Origin: a bacterium
GTDB taxonomy: Bacteria > Electryoneota > RPQS01
DNA: 64,000 nt
Assembly (NCBI GenBank): GCA_023382385.1
Contig: JAHDVH010000002.1
Span: 758,219 to 822,218 of the forward strand
Reading direction: 5' to 3'
The notes beneath the pieces were generated by a model. That model was given only the letters and a program-made list of their open reading frames with translations. It did not search any database and was not told where the DNA came from. This document shows, piece by piece, positions 9,271 through 17,848 of this stretch. Numbering within the stretch: the first letter of the stretch is position 1; every line of letters begins with the position of its first letter. A program made the translations under genes and the position numbers.

Positions 9271-9301
9271 TCGCGTGCGCGTCGAATTGCTCGCGTGCGC
9301 G
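9271..9301. repeat. Short direct repeat, 20-base period
   Basis: TCGCGTGCGCG occurs at 9271-9281 and again at 9291-9301 in the space between the receiver and methyltransferase genes. Two copies spaced two helical turns apart could be a protein-binding site, but no regulator is implicated. Apart from this and the terminator, nothing else is seen in 9015-9318. Confidence 0.35.
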
Positions 9302-9318
9302 CTCTCGAATAAGTTGAA

Positions 9319-9966
9319 TTACACCGGCTTATTGTGATGCTTGGGACGGACGTCCACCAAACCGATCTGGTAAACGGTCGTGCGCTCCCACGCGTGCAGC
9401 TTACCCGCGCGTCGCAGGAACCTCCGAAAATCGGCGGGTCGCCAGTGATTCACGTGGCCCGGATCTCCGCCCAATCCCAACGTCACCGAAAACCATGTCA
9501 GTGTTCTGAACAGCGGTTCGTAGGGAACAGACACCAGCAGCCAGTGTTCGGCAACTCGGTCCAACTCGGTCAGCACGAGGTCCGGATTTGGCAAATGCTC
9601 GAGCACTTGCGAACAGAAAACTACGTCGAACTGTTCGTCCTTGAACGGAATCTCATACGCGCTCGCCGTATGCCACTCGGCTTCCGGTGACGCGATGCGT
9701 GCGAATTCCACGGCTTCTTCGCTGTAATCGAAGCCGGTCCACTTGCCGTTGTAACCCCGTTCCTGCATGGCGCGGTAAACGATGCCTTCACCGCAGCCTG
9801 CGTCGAGAACGTTCTTTGCACCCGTGAACTCGAGCAGCTTGTGCATATGGTCGAGATAAAGCTCGAGGTGCTTTTGGTAAAAGGAGTTGTTAAACTCCCA
9901 CTTTCGATGATTGTCGGAGGTATAGCCCTGCGGTCGGGCCTTGCGTGCATGCTCAATGACGGGCAA
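9319..9966 (-). CDS. SAM-dependent class I methyltransferase
   Basis: 215 residues. Motif I VLDAGCGEGIVYRAM binds S-adenosylmethionine, an acidic FDYSEEAVEFAR ends the next strand, and FDVVFCSQVLEHLPNPD is motif IV with the LEHLP signature of UbiE/COQ5-like methyltransferases. The start is TTG 9966: AAGGAG lies 8 bases upstream. It is the last gene of the minus-strand envelope string, 29 bases after the PHP-glycosyltransferase stop, so a glycolipid or sugar substrate is likely but not shown. Confidence 0.8.
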   Translation of the reverse strand: MPVIEHARKARPQGYTSDNHRKWEFNNSFYQKHLELYLDHMHKLLEFTGAKNVLDAGCGEGIVYRAMQERGYNGKWTGFDYSEEAVEFARIASPEAEWHTASAYEIPFKDEQFDVVFCSQVLEHLPNPDLVLTELDRVAEHWLLVSVPYEPLFRTLTWFSVTLGLGGDPGHVNHWRPADFRRFLRRAGKLHAWERTTVYQIGLVDVRPKHHNKPV

Positions 9967-9995
9967 TTCAAACTCTCCTTGGAGATGCGGTCGGG

Positions 9996-12446
9996 TTATG
10001 CGATAACTACTGCGCGAACTTCCTCATCAGGTCGCGGATAGGGATCTTCATCCCAGAACTCTTTGAAGGCGGTCGTCCAGTCTCTGGTCGCGGCGCGCGC
10101 GCGAGCTGCCGCCGCCATGCGATGGCGTAACTCATCAGACTCGACCAATGAACGCATTGCGTCACGCCACGCCTTCGTGTCGTAGCCCGCAAGCACGAAT
10201 CCGCTTTCGCCGGGAAGAATAATTTCTTTGGGTCCCCCCTCGTTGGAGACCAGTGCGGGCAATCCTGAGGCCTGAGCCTCCAGCACGGAATTACCGTACG
10301 TGTCCGTCGTGGACGGAAACACGAACACGTCGCCCGATGCGTAGGCTTTCGCAAGCTGTTTGCCTTTCACAAATCCCGGAAAGACGATCATCGGCGGCAG
10401 GTTACGGCGGATCAGCTCTTCGCGGTATGGTCCGTCTCCCACAATGGCCAGCGCGGCCTTTTCCTTCAGCAAATCGTCCTGCACAAAGGCGTCAATCACC
10501 ACGTCGAGATTCTTCTCTCGTGATACCCGCCCCGTATAGACGAAGATAACTCGCCCCTGAATGCCCTGAGGTTTGTAGAACTCCTCATCGCGATGCCGCG
10601 GATTGTAGAAGTCGAGGTCTGTCCCGCGGTTATAGAGAAACAGTCTGCGCGGATTAAAGCCGTGCTCGATGAGCTGCTTGCGGTAATGATCGCTGGGCGA
10701 ATACACCGCGTCGGAAAGTCCGTAGAACCAGCGCATGTATTTCCATGTAGTATCTTCCAGACCCTCGTCGCCGGTGATCTGACGCACATGCTGCGGAAAG
10801 TCGCTGTGATAAATTGAGCGCACCCGCACCTTGAACAGCTTCGCGCAGTAGATCGCGATCAGCCCGATCGGACCCGGCGTCGAAATAATGTATTCATCAA
10901 AAGGCTGCGACTCAAGGTAGCGAATGATCCGCAGAATCGGCGGAACCGACAGCTTCTGCAACTCGTAATCAGGGATGGAGATCTCTCCCACCGGTGCGAA
11001 GTTGTGGAATTTGCTGCCTTGCGGAGCGCGAGATGCGGCGACAGAGCAGATGATTTCCAGGTCTTCGTCGAGGCTCTCCGCCACTTCCGACATGCGGGCC
11101 AGCGTCATGGAGACGCCGTTCACATCGGACACCGTATCCGAAAACCACGCGACCTTTTTTCGCGGCGACTTCTTGGGAAGCTCAAGCACTCCCTGCGTTC
11201 GCTCCTCGATCTGCCGGATCAGAATGCGATCGCGATTGAGTTTGTCGAATGAATACAGATACGGAGCCATGACACTTTGAATAGGCAGCAACGCAGCCGC
11301 ATACTGGACACCGTTCCCGATTTCACCTTTTTCAAAATCGTCCACTGCTTCCTTCAGCAAACTGTAACTTAGCTGGCTCAGGATGCGGTCCGCCATTCCG
11401 AACAACCTCGCGTCAAAAGTTCCAAGATCGTCGCGCCCGATGCCGGAAAGCCGCTCTTCTTTGGGAAGTTCGCGGTAAGCGTGATAGATTTCCGTAATAA
11501 TCTTTCGCTCGATCGGCGAGAGCGGCTTCTTGACTTTGAATAAGCCTTTGAAACTGCTCCACAGGGAACGCGCGATGCGGCGCGGCTTCTGCCGCTCAGG
11601 TGTGAGCACATGATTGACGATCAAGTCAAGCATGCCGTGCACCGCGCCCTGCCGCTTGAACACGTTGTGTGCGTAAAGCTCGGCGCCGACCCGATACATC
11701 GAGTGCGCCGATGCGATGGTCGAACCGTGCATGCCGTTCGGCGAACCGGCGCGCAAACGCAAGTGAGTGAGCAACTCTTTGACGGAGGTCGCGGGTGGAG
11801 TTTCCGTCCACGTCAGCCCGATGTATTGCGCGCAGTAGTCGTTGGAACCGCCGACTTGACCCTTTTGCCACGGTCGCTCCGACGCCGGCTCAATCTTCCA
11901 CTTGCGCTGCAGCTGATCGAGATACTCCGGCGTCAATGCGTCGAGCAGTGCGGCGGTGAATTCGTTTGTCCGCTGCTGTCTACCCGTGCTTCGCGATTCA
12001 AAGTGATCAAAGAGCAACAGCAGTCGCTCGACGTGATCCGCATTCAGTTTTCGGTCATGCGGTTCGAGCGGCTGCGCGACGACGTGATACAGGTCCTCCG
12101 CAAGCAGGTAATCCCGCACCGCATAGAGTTGTCCGCGAAACGAGAGAATCTTGGCAAGTTCAGATTCGGTCAATCCGTAAATCAGCAGACGCACCGGACA
12201 GCCGTCCTCCGGAAACATGACGGTCGTCTCGCACGCCGGTATGACATCGGGGAACTGCGCGACCTGAGCAAATCCTTCGAGCGTATCCGTGTCCGTGAAG
12301 GCGACGAAATCCATCCCTCGCCGCTTGGCCAACTCGTAAGCAGCCCGCGGTTCGGTCATGGATTCCGGAGCGGACAACTTCCTAAGAAAGAAGTTTGTCG
12401 CCCGATCCGAGAATTTCGTATGGATGTGGAGGTCGGTTCGTGACAT
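9996..12446 (-). CDS. PHP-domain/glycosyltransferase family 4 fusion protein
   Basis: 816 residues. Residues 1-~220 form a PHP domain (DLHIHTKFSD at 5-14; GMDFVAFTDTDTLEG at 44-58). Residues ~220-430 are a helical linker. From ~437 (KKVAWFSDTVSDVNGVS) to the end is a GT4 glycosyltransferase with YTGRVSREKN and the donor-binding FPSTTDTYGNSVLEAQ motif. Several PHP metal ligands look changed: the usual TDHDT is TDTDT, the AHP motif is AQPL (~124), and the GSDxH motif is GSNDY (~200). The PHP part may therefore be regulatory or structural. The GT4 half should transfer an activated sugar to a lipid or glycan on the cytoplasmic side of the inner membrane. The gene lies between DUF374 and a methyltransferase. 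Confidence 0.85.
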   Translation of the reverse strand: MSRTDLHIHTKFSDRATNFFLRKLSAPESMTEPRAAYELAKRRGMDFVAFTDTDTLEGFAQVAQFPDVIPACETTVMFPEDGCPVRLLIYGLTESELAKILSFRGQLYAVRDYLLAEDLYHVVAQPLEPHDRKLNADHVERLLLLFDHFESRSTGRQQRTNEFTAALLDALTPEYLDQLQRKWKIEPASERPWQKGQVGGSNDYCAQYIGLTWTETPPATSVKELLTHLRLRAGSPNGMHGSTIASAHSMYRVGAELYAHNVFKRQGAVHGMLDLIVNHVLTPERQKPRRIARSLWSSFKGLFKVKKPLSPIERKIITEIYHAYRELPKEERLSGIGRDDLGTFDARLFGMADRILSQLSYSLLKEAVDDFEKGEIGNGVQYAAALLPIQSVMAPYLYSFDKLNRDRILIRQIEERTQGVLELPKKSPRKKVAWFSDTVSDVNGVSMTLARMSEVAESLDEDLEIICSVAASRAPQGSKFHNFAPVGEISIPDYELQKLSVPPILRIIRYLESQPFDEYIISTPGPIGLIAIYCAKLFKVRVRSIYHSDFPQHVRQITGDEGLEDTTWKYMRWFYGLSDAVYSPSDHYRKQLIEHGFNPRRLFLYNRGTDLDFYNPRHRDEEFYKPQGIQGRVIFVYTGRVSREKNLDVVIDAFVQDDLLKEKAALAIVGDGPYREELIRRNLPPMIVFPGFVKGKQLAKAYASGDVFVFPSTTDTYGNSVLEAQASGLPALVSNEGGPKEIILPGESGFVLAGYDTKAWRDAMRSLVESDELRHRMAAAARARAATRDWTTAFKEFWDEDPYPRPDEEVRAVVIA

Positions 12447-12484
12447 GTATTTGTCTGCGTCTGCGGCAGGAAAAAACGAAGTCG

Positions 12485-13063
12485 CTATGACTGCTTGAGT
12501 GCTTCGACGTCCGCTTCGGCCTTCAGCCGCAACTCTTCCAAAGCTGCTTCAATCGTACGCGTGAACTCGCGCACGTCTGCATCTGCGCCGGGATTCGGAA
12601 TAGTCTCTCCGTAATACAAAAAAACCCGTGAGAACGGTTTGGGTACTGTAAACCGGTCCCACGAGCGAAACACCCACGCGCGATCTGCCGCGAACATGGC
12701 GGGGATGACATCCGCACCGCTGGCCAGAGCGATGTAAGCTGCTCCGGGTTTAAGTTTGTAGATCGGTCCGCGCGGGCCGTCTCCGATCATTGCCGCCGTC
12801 TGTCCTGCGCGAACCTTGCTGATCATAGCCAGCGCAGCGGCCGACCCGCCTCGAGTCGAACTGCCGCGCACGGTTTCGTATCCGATATGCTCGACAACCT
12901 GCGATACCATTTCACCGTCGCGATGCTGTGAAATCATCGCCACAACGTTTCGTCGCCGGCAATGATACGTCGACCCCAGCAGCCGTCCGTGCCACGTCAC
13001 CATCACCAGCGGCTTCCGCATGCGCATGTAGGACAGAACTCTGTCAAAGCCCGTCACGCGCAT
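12485..13063 (-). CDS. DUF374 lysophospholipid acyltransferase-family protein
   Basis: 192 residues from the first canonical start. Motifs of DUF374, a branch of the LPLAT superfamily, are present: TWHGRLLG, SQHRDGEM, RGSSTRGGSAA and IGDGPRGP. These proteins are linked to outer-membrane lipid assembly. The position after lpxB suggests acylation of a lipid A-type or glycolipid substrate. The start is uncertain: the frame upstream (13064-13099) reads HLALLILGATWR, which looks like the missing family N-terminus, yet it has no ATG, GTG or TTG before a stop at 13279. The upstream gene ends at 13084, 20 bases away, so translational coupling at ATG 13063 or a CTG start is possible. Confidence 0.78.
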   Translation of the reverse strand: MRVTGFDRVLSYMRMRKPLVMVTWHGRLLGSTYHCRRRNVVAMISQHRDGEMVSQVVEHIGYETVRGSSTRGGSAAALAMISKVRAGQTAAMIGDGPRGPIYKLKPGAAYIALASGADVIPAMFAADRAWVFRSWDRFTVPKPFSRVFLYYGETIPNPGADADVREFTRTIEAALEELRLKAEADVEALKQS

Positions 13064-13083
13064 CCGCCACGTGGCCCCGAGTA

Positions 13084-13527
13084 TCAGAAGGGCCAGATGG
13101 CCGAAGCGAGTGCCGAGAGTGAAGAGGAAACGATTCGTAGGATTCCGGCGGTAAGAGAATACAGAACGGCTAACGCCGAGTCGGTTGTCCGAACGGATTC
13201 GTTGCCTAAATTGCGAATAGAGTTGGCAGTGGCCGAGATGCTTTCGCGCGTGTGCCTCGGCACTTGCGAAAGTTCCTCAACCGCGAAACGGGTCGTAGCA
13301 ACAGACGCGTTGATACCGTGCCGCAGTCCGAACGTCGCGGATGTTTTCATGCGTCCGCACGGATTGCAACCCGCACCCGCATCCACCGACGGCGTCGAAA
13401 GTTGAATCGTCAGATGCTTCGGAGTGTTCAAATTGCCCGGAGCATCCTCTTCGATGCGCTCGAAGGCGTAAACCGCCGATACGCACCACATAATTCCCAT
13501 CAAGGTCAGCAGTCTCAGTAAGCTCAT
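13084..13527 (-). CDS. Small secreted protein of unknown function
   Basis: 147 residues, not recognised. The N-terminus is a signal peptide (MSLLRLLTLMGIMWCVSAVYA). The mature part contains CNPCGRM and ends in a hydrophobic, amphipathic stretch (LTAGILRIVSSSLSALASA). ATG 13527 has AAGGGG about 8 bases upstream. It sits between lpxB and the DUF374 gene with 86- and 20-base gaps, so an envelope role is likely by position only. The CxxC could be a redox or metal pair. Confidence 0.55.
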   Translation of the reverse strand: MSLLRLLTLMGIMWCVSAVYAFERIEEDAPGNLNTPKHLTIQLSTPSVDAGAGCNPCGRMKTSATFGLRHGINASVATTRFAVEELSQVPRHTRESISATANSIRNLGNESVRTTDSALAVLYSLTAGILRIVSSSLSALASAIWPF

Positions 13528-13613
13528 CACGGTTCCCCTTCTGGATACTTTCTGCGAGACTCTTACTCAAGGCGGGGTGCACTGCCTGCACCCGAAGTTC
13601 AATATTGGAACGT

Positions 13614-14762
13614 CTACTCTCTAAGCATTTCCATGACCATCTCCGCGACACGTTCTCCCGCACCGGGGTCTCCCATCTGCGCGCGCACTTTGACGAGTTT
13701 TTCGCGCGCCGCGCGAATCGCATCGGGAATGGTCAACAGCGGCAGCAGTGCGCCGGCAAGTTGATCGGGGTTGGCATCATTCTGCACAAACTCCGGCACA
13801 ACTTCTTCGCCTGCAAGCAGATTCGCCATCGCGATATGCGGCACTTTCACAACACGTTTGCCGATGGCGAAACTTAGAGCCGAAGTTTTATAGAACACGA
13901 CAAACGGATTCCCGAAGAACGCGGCTTCGATGGTCGAAGAACCTGACTTCACGAGCGACGCATTGGCGTGAGCCAACAGCGCGTGTGAGACACCGCGCGC
14001 ACGCGCGATACCGCTGCCGGTCAAGTAGGAATCATAGAACGTTGGGGCGATGGTTGGCGACTCGGCCAGAACCGGCTGCAAGTCGGGAAGGACTTTTCGC
14101 AACAGTTTTACCGTCTCGATGACAAGCGGCAGATGACGGCGCAATTCCTGTTTGCGGGAGCCCGGGAGGAGGCCGAGAACGCGGGAATCCGGCTCAATTC
14201 CCAGAGTTTTTAGAAATTCACCTCTCGGAGGCAAACCCCGCGCTTCATCGAGAAGCGGGTGTCCAACGAACTTTGCGTTCCCGCCAAGCCCTTGAAAAAG
14301 CTGTTCTTCAAATGGAAAGATGACAGCAATTCGGTCGGCCAGTCGGGCTAATTCCGGCCCTCGGGAGGCTTTCCACGCCCAAACCTGAGGTGCAATATAA
14401 TATAAGATTCGCGGTTTGTAAACAGTTCGCTTTGATTCGAGATATCTGAGCAGGCTGAAATGCAGACCTGGGTAATCTATTAACACGATCAGTTCGGGTT
14501 GGCGGGAGAGGATTTCGCGCAGGACGGTTTTGCGCACGTGCATTATATATGGAAGGTGGCGGATGACCTCGGCGAAGCCCATGAAGGCAAGTTTACGCGC
14601 GTGAAAGAGGAGTTCAACTCCTTGATCCCTCATCCGGTCGCCTCCCAGCCCGAAGAAGTTCGATCCGGGGAGCTGTTTTTTCAGGCTTTGCACGACATGA
14701 GAGCCGTGCAGGTCACCGGAGGCCTCACCTGCGGAAATGAAGATAGTGGGATAGACTACCAC
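13614..14762 (-). CDS. lpxB: Lipid-A-disaccharide synthase
   Basis: 382 residues, full family length. It condenses UDP-2,3-diacylglucosamine with lipid X to give the lipid A disaccharide at the inner membrane. The diagnostic N-terminus FISAGEASGDLHGS, the FFGLGGDRM and IDYPGLHFSLL motifs, YYIAPQVWAWK, the FVGHPLLDE segment and LLPGSRKQELRRHLP are all present, as is SGSSTIEAAFF in the C-terminal half. The start is GTG 14762; the frame is closed by TAA shortly upstream and no ATG lies nearby, so this start is the only reasonable one although its ribosome site is weak. It is preceded by a 207-base space and a Gfo/Idh oxidoreductase. Confidence 0.95.
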   Translation of the reverse strand: MVVYPTIFISAGEASGDLHGSHVVQSLKKQLPGSNFFGLGGDRMRDQGVELLFHARKLAFMGFAEVIRHLPYIMHVRKTVLREILSRQPELIVLIDYPGLHFSLLRYLESKRTVYKPRILYYIAPQVWAWKASRGPELARLADRIAVIFPFEEQLFQGLGGNAKFVGHPLLDEARGLPPRGEFLKTLGIEPDSRVLGLLPGSRKQELRRHLPLVIETVKLLRKVLPDLQPVLAESPTIAPTFYDSYLTGSGIARARGVSHALLAHANASLVKSGSSTIEAAFFGNPFVVFYKTSALSFAIGKRVVKVPHIAMANLLAGEEVVPEFVQNDANPDQLAGALLPLLTIPDAIRAAREKLVKVRAQMGDPGAGERVAEMVMEMLRE

Positions 14763-14969
14763 GATTTCGTCCGGAAAACTATGGAAAGGATGGAGTTAAC
14801 CGAGAGGAGGGGAGACATGCCAGTGGGTGGGTATAATATTTGAACGTATGAACACGGAAAAAGTTCCACGGGATTTTGGATTATTGGATAGGACTATCCA
14901 GAATTAGTGAAAGTCCTGAATCAATTTGTGAGAGCGTTTAAGCATAGGCAAACCGTGATTGCAGGAGTC

Positions 14970-15971
14970 TCATTCCCTTCCCGTAGCGATTTCCGTTGTT
15001 CCGATTTTTTCGAGAATCTGGACGGCGACCTTGAGCGCATTCAAGCCGTCCTCGCCCGTGACGGGCGGTTCGGTGTTGTGATGAATCGCATCGAAGAAGG
15101 CGCGCTGTTCCATGTCAATTGCGTTACCTTCCGGCGCGCTGGGTGCACCCATCAGAATCTTGCGCTTGATGGCACCCTTTTCAATCTCGCCAAGCATGAG
15201 CGTTCCGGCAACGTGCGCTTCGTCGGCATGCGCGAGGCGGAACTGCTGCACTTCACCCTTGGCGAAATCGAGCGAGATGTAACTATCCTCGGAAAACATT
15301 CTGAGCTTACGCATGGGATTCGCGCTGATGCGGGAAGCGGTGACGTTGGCAACGCCGCCGGAGGGAAAAGTCAGACGCGCATTGGCGATGTCCGCCGCTT
15401 CACTGATGACGGCCACGCCGGACGCGTCAATCTGCGAGGGGAATTCCCCCATCAGCTTCAGAATCAAATCCAGATCGTGAATCATCAAATCGAGCACGAC
15501 GGCCACGTCGGTTCCACGCGGCTTGAACTGTGCGAGACGGTGAGCCTCGATGAACTTCGGGTGCGGATACTCGCTGCCGAGCGCGCGGAAAGCGCGATTG
15601 AAACGCTCGACATGGCCGACCTGCAGCTTGAGGTTTTTCGCGCGCGCGAGTGAGACGAGTTCTTCGCCTTCGGCGACGGTCGTAGTCACGGGTTTTTCGA
15701 GAAAGACATGTTTGCCCGCCGCGAGCGCGGCTTTGGCGACGGAATGATGCGACGAAGTCGCCGAGACAACGAGCACGGCGTCGCTTTGAACGAAGACCTG
15801 TTCCAAGGAAGGAGCGGCCAATCCGCCGAACTGTTCGGCGATGGATTGCGACTTCTCGAAGTCCACATCGAAGACGGTCGTCCAGACGACGTCCTGATTC
15901 TGCGAGAGCAGGCGGGCGTGGATGGTTCCCAGATAGCCTGCACCGACGATACCGACACGCAATTTAGTCAC
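14970..15971 (-). CDS. Gfo/Idh/MocA-family oxidoreductase (possible GnnA-like)
   Basis: 333 residues. The NAD(P)-binding GIVGAGYLGTIHAR is at residues 7-20 and the family motif FLEKPVTTT follows; VLDLMIHDLDLIL gives the C-terminal catalytic His. Members of this family are commonly found beside lpx genes. One such enzyme, GnnA, oxidises UDP-GlcNAc at C3 so that GnnB can aminate it, giving amide-only lipid A. No GnnB-like aminotransferase is in this window, so the reaction is inferred from position only. The start is GTG 15971, overlapping the stop of the small membrane protein gene by 8 bases. Confidence 0.8.
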   Translation of the reverse strand: MTKLRVGIVGAGYLGTIHARLLSQNQDVVWTTVFDVDFEKSQSIAEQFGGLAAPSLEQVFVQSDAVLVVSATSSHHSVAKAALAAGKHVFLEKPVTTTVAEGEELVSLARAKNLKLQVGHVERFNRAFRALGSEYPHPKFIEAHRLAQFKPRGTDVAVVLDLMIHDLDLILKLMGEFPSQIDASGVAVISEAADIANARLTFPSGGVANVTASRISANPMRKLRMFSEDSYISLDFAKGEVQQFRLAHADEAHVAGTLMLGEIEKGAIKRKILMGAPSAPEGNAIDMEQRAFFDAIHHNTEPPVTGEDGLNALKVAVQILEKIGTTEIATGRE

Positions 15972-16197
15972 GGGTGATATACCTCATGTGAAAGAAGACC
16001 GTCAGTCCGGCAAAGAGAAAGCAGATGAAGCTGACAATCAGCAGGGGCATGGCCAGCAATTGTCCTTTAGAAACAATCGGGTCAAACCAGAGCACCGTGG
16101 CAATCACGGCACAGATGCCGGCGATGACGGCGGAGTTGTTGCGCAGCTTGCGATTGCGGCGCGTGGCCTGAAGACGATCGAAGGATGGAGTTTCCAA
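15964..16197 (-). CDS. Small two-helix membrane protein
   Basis: 77 residues with a basic cytoplasmic N-terminus (RLQATRRNRKLRNN) and two predicted transmembrane helices joined by a short loop. TTG 16197 is preferred because GAGG lies 6 bases upstream; a TTG at 16209 is possible. It is placed between the flippase (47 bases upstream) and the Gfo/Idh gene, which it overlaps. No family is recognised; an accessory role in the same envelope pathway is inferred. Confidence 0.6.
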   Translation of the reverse strand: METPSFDRLQATRRNRKLRNNSAVIAGICAVIATVLWFDPIVSKGQLLAMPLLIVSFICFLFAGLTVFFHMRYITRD

Positions 16198-16244
16198 TAG
16201 GCACCTCAAGTCGAGGAATGAGCGAATGAGAGCGGGTCTGCCGA

Positions 16245-17711
16245 TTAACGGCGGAACTTGCTGCGCAGGAGAGCAAGGTCTTCCTGTGAGACCATGCGCA
16301 GAGTCAGCGTAACGGCGGCATAGAGCACGAGCAGTGTCAAGGCATAAGTCGCAAAACTAAGCAACAGCGGAGCGCCGTCCAAGAGCGAGAGCACAGGCAG
16401 TGCAAGTGCGCCGCTGCCGACGGCAACGACGAGCAGTTTGAGCAGATACGCCCACGGCATCACCAGTGACAGCGGGGTATCGGTTCTGCGGGCGATACGT
16501 GCGACGACCCAAGTGTTGATGAGATATTCCGAAATGGCGACTGCGAGCGCGGGACCCCACATCCCGAACGCGTAGAGGAACACGAAGCTCAAGGCGACAA
16601 TCGAAATGAGCATGGCAATCGAGGCCGACATGACTTCGCGCGACCCGTTGAGGTTCAAAAGCATCTGATAGTAGGACGTGACGCGCATCGGAATAATGCA
16701 GCCGATAATCAGGAGCGGGAGCGCGCCTTCGAGATACTCGGAGGTATAAAGTATCGTGATGATTTCGCGATGTTGAAAGAGCACGAGCGCAAACACGGGA
16801 TACATGAGCAGGGCGGTGCGCTTCATCCAGCGGTGCCACAGTTCCCGCAGTTCGGAGAATTTCTGCTGCACGGAGAGGCGGCTGATTTCGGGCGAGATGG
16901 AGTCCGAGATGCTGTAGGGAATCATCGGAATCAGCGGCAGTTCGCGTGCGCCGACGGAATAGGAAGCAAATCGCGCCGGAGGAAAGTAGGAGGAGACAAT
17001 CAGCTTGTCGGCTTCGACGGCAATCTGTCCGGCAATCGAGGTGGCGGTGACGTCCGCGGAGAAGCGCATCTGCTCGCGCACATTTGCCCAGAGCGGCACG
17101 TGCGCGGGACCTGCAACTTTCAGATAGAGGGCAACGAGCACAACGAATTGCACAAGCGCGAACACGTTCAAGCTGATCAGCAGAGTCTGTAGATCCGCAT
17201 TGAACCACACGAGTCCGATCAGCGCGGCGATTCTGAGCAGTGCGAGCGTTACTTTAGTGACTGCCATCAGCGTCCGGCGATTCGCGGAGAGCAGGAGCGG
17301 ATTGATGATAAGAGTCGGAAAGCAGAGCAGCAGAAAGGAGGAAAAGAGCAAAGCTTCATCGGCAAGGCCCGGACTGTCAAACTGTTTGGCGGCAAGGTCG
17401 AGTCCGAAGTAGAACAGGATGGACGCAGCGCAGCCGAAACTCAGCGTCAGCCACAATGTGCGTCGTGCGATAGCGCCCTGTGCCCGCTCATCCGCAGTGC
17501 TATAGAAGTAAATCAGACTTCGCGGCAACCCGAACACGGCGATATTCCAGACGATGCTGGCCAGCACCATGAATTGCCGCCACGCCCCGAAATCAGCGGG
17601 CGTAATCAGCCTCACGAGCACCATCGTGAAGGCCATGCTGAACACGCCCTCGGCAAGGCTGCCCAGCAGATAGACGGTCGTTCCTCCGCCGGCCGACGTT
17701 CTATGAGCCAT
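16245..17711 (-). CDS. Polysaccharide/lipid-linked oligosaccharide flippase (MOP superfamily)
   Basis: 488 residues with about 12-14 hydrophobic segments. The N-terminus (YLLGSLAEGVFSMAFTMVL followed by RLITPADFGAWRQ) is the typical first helix pair and loop of Wzx-like flippases. These move lipid-linked glycans across the inner membrane. ATG 17711 is chosen, giving the usual N-terminus; an upstream start would add 30 residues rich in Arg and Cys that do not look like the family. It is the first gene of the minus-strand envelope string. Confidence 0.82.
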   Translation of the reverse strand: MAHRTSAGGGTTVYLLGSLAEGVFSMAFTMVLVRLITPADFGAWRQFMVLASIVWNIAVFGLPRSLIYFYSTADERAQGAIARRTLWLTLSFGCAASILFYFGLDLAAKQFDSPGLADEALLFSSFLLLCFPTLIINPLLLSANRRTLMAVTKVTLALLRIAALIGLVWFNADLQTLLISLNVFALVQFVVLVALYLKVAGPAHVPLWANVREQMRFSADVTATSIAGQIAVEADKLIVSSYFPPARFASYSVGARELPLIPMIPYSISDSISPEISRLSVQQKFSELRELWHRWMKRTALLMYPVFALVLFQHREIITILYTSEYLEGALPLLIIGCIIPMRVTSYYQMLLNLNGSREVMSASIAMLISIVALSFVFLYAFGMWGPALAVAISEYLINTWVVARIARRTDTPLSLVMPWAYLLKLLVVAVGSGALALPVLSLLDGAPLLLSFATYALTLLVLYAAVTLTLRMVSQEDLALLRSKFRR

Positions 17712-17785
17712 GATTCGCCGAATCGCAGGATACTTGCATCTTAGAATGTAACAAACCCTGCGCGAACCCGCAAGCCGGAGCGAAA

Positions 17786-17809
17786 ATGGCCGGGCAAGCA
17801 CCCGGCCGT
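17786..17809 (-). terminator. Terminator after the CheY-like gene
   Basis: GGCCGGG / CCCGGCC form a 7-bp GC-rich stem (extendable by two pairs), followed on the minus strand by ATTTTCGC. It lies 39 bases past the stop at 17849. Confidence 0.65.
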
Positions 17810-17848
17810 CGCAAGTTTCCCGTCAGACAGGCTGCGGGGCCGCGCCGT

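Noticed and set aside
14832-14838. TATAAT on the plus strand between lpxB and the Gfo/Idh gene
   Set aside because: No -35 at proper spacing and no plus-strand gene follows it.
17712-17801. Longer N-terminus for the flippase
   Set aside because: The extra residues are Arg/Cys-rich and precede a normal first flippase helix; ATG 17711 gives the usual family start.
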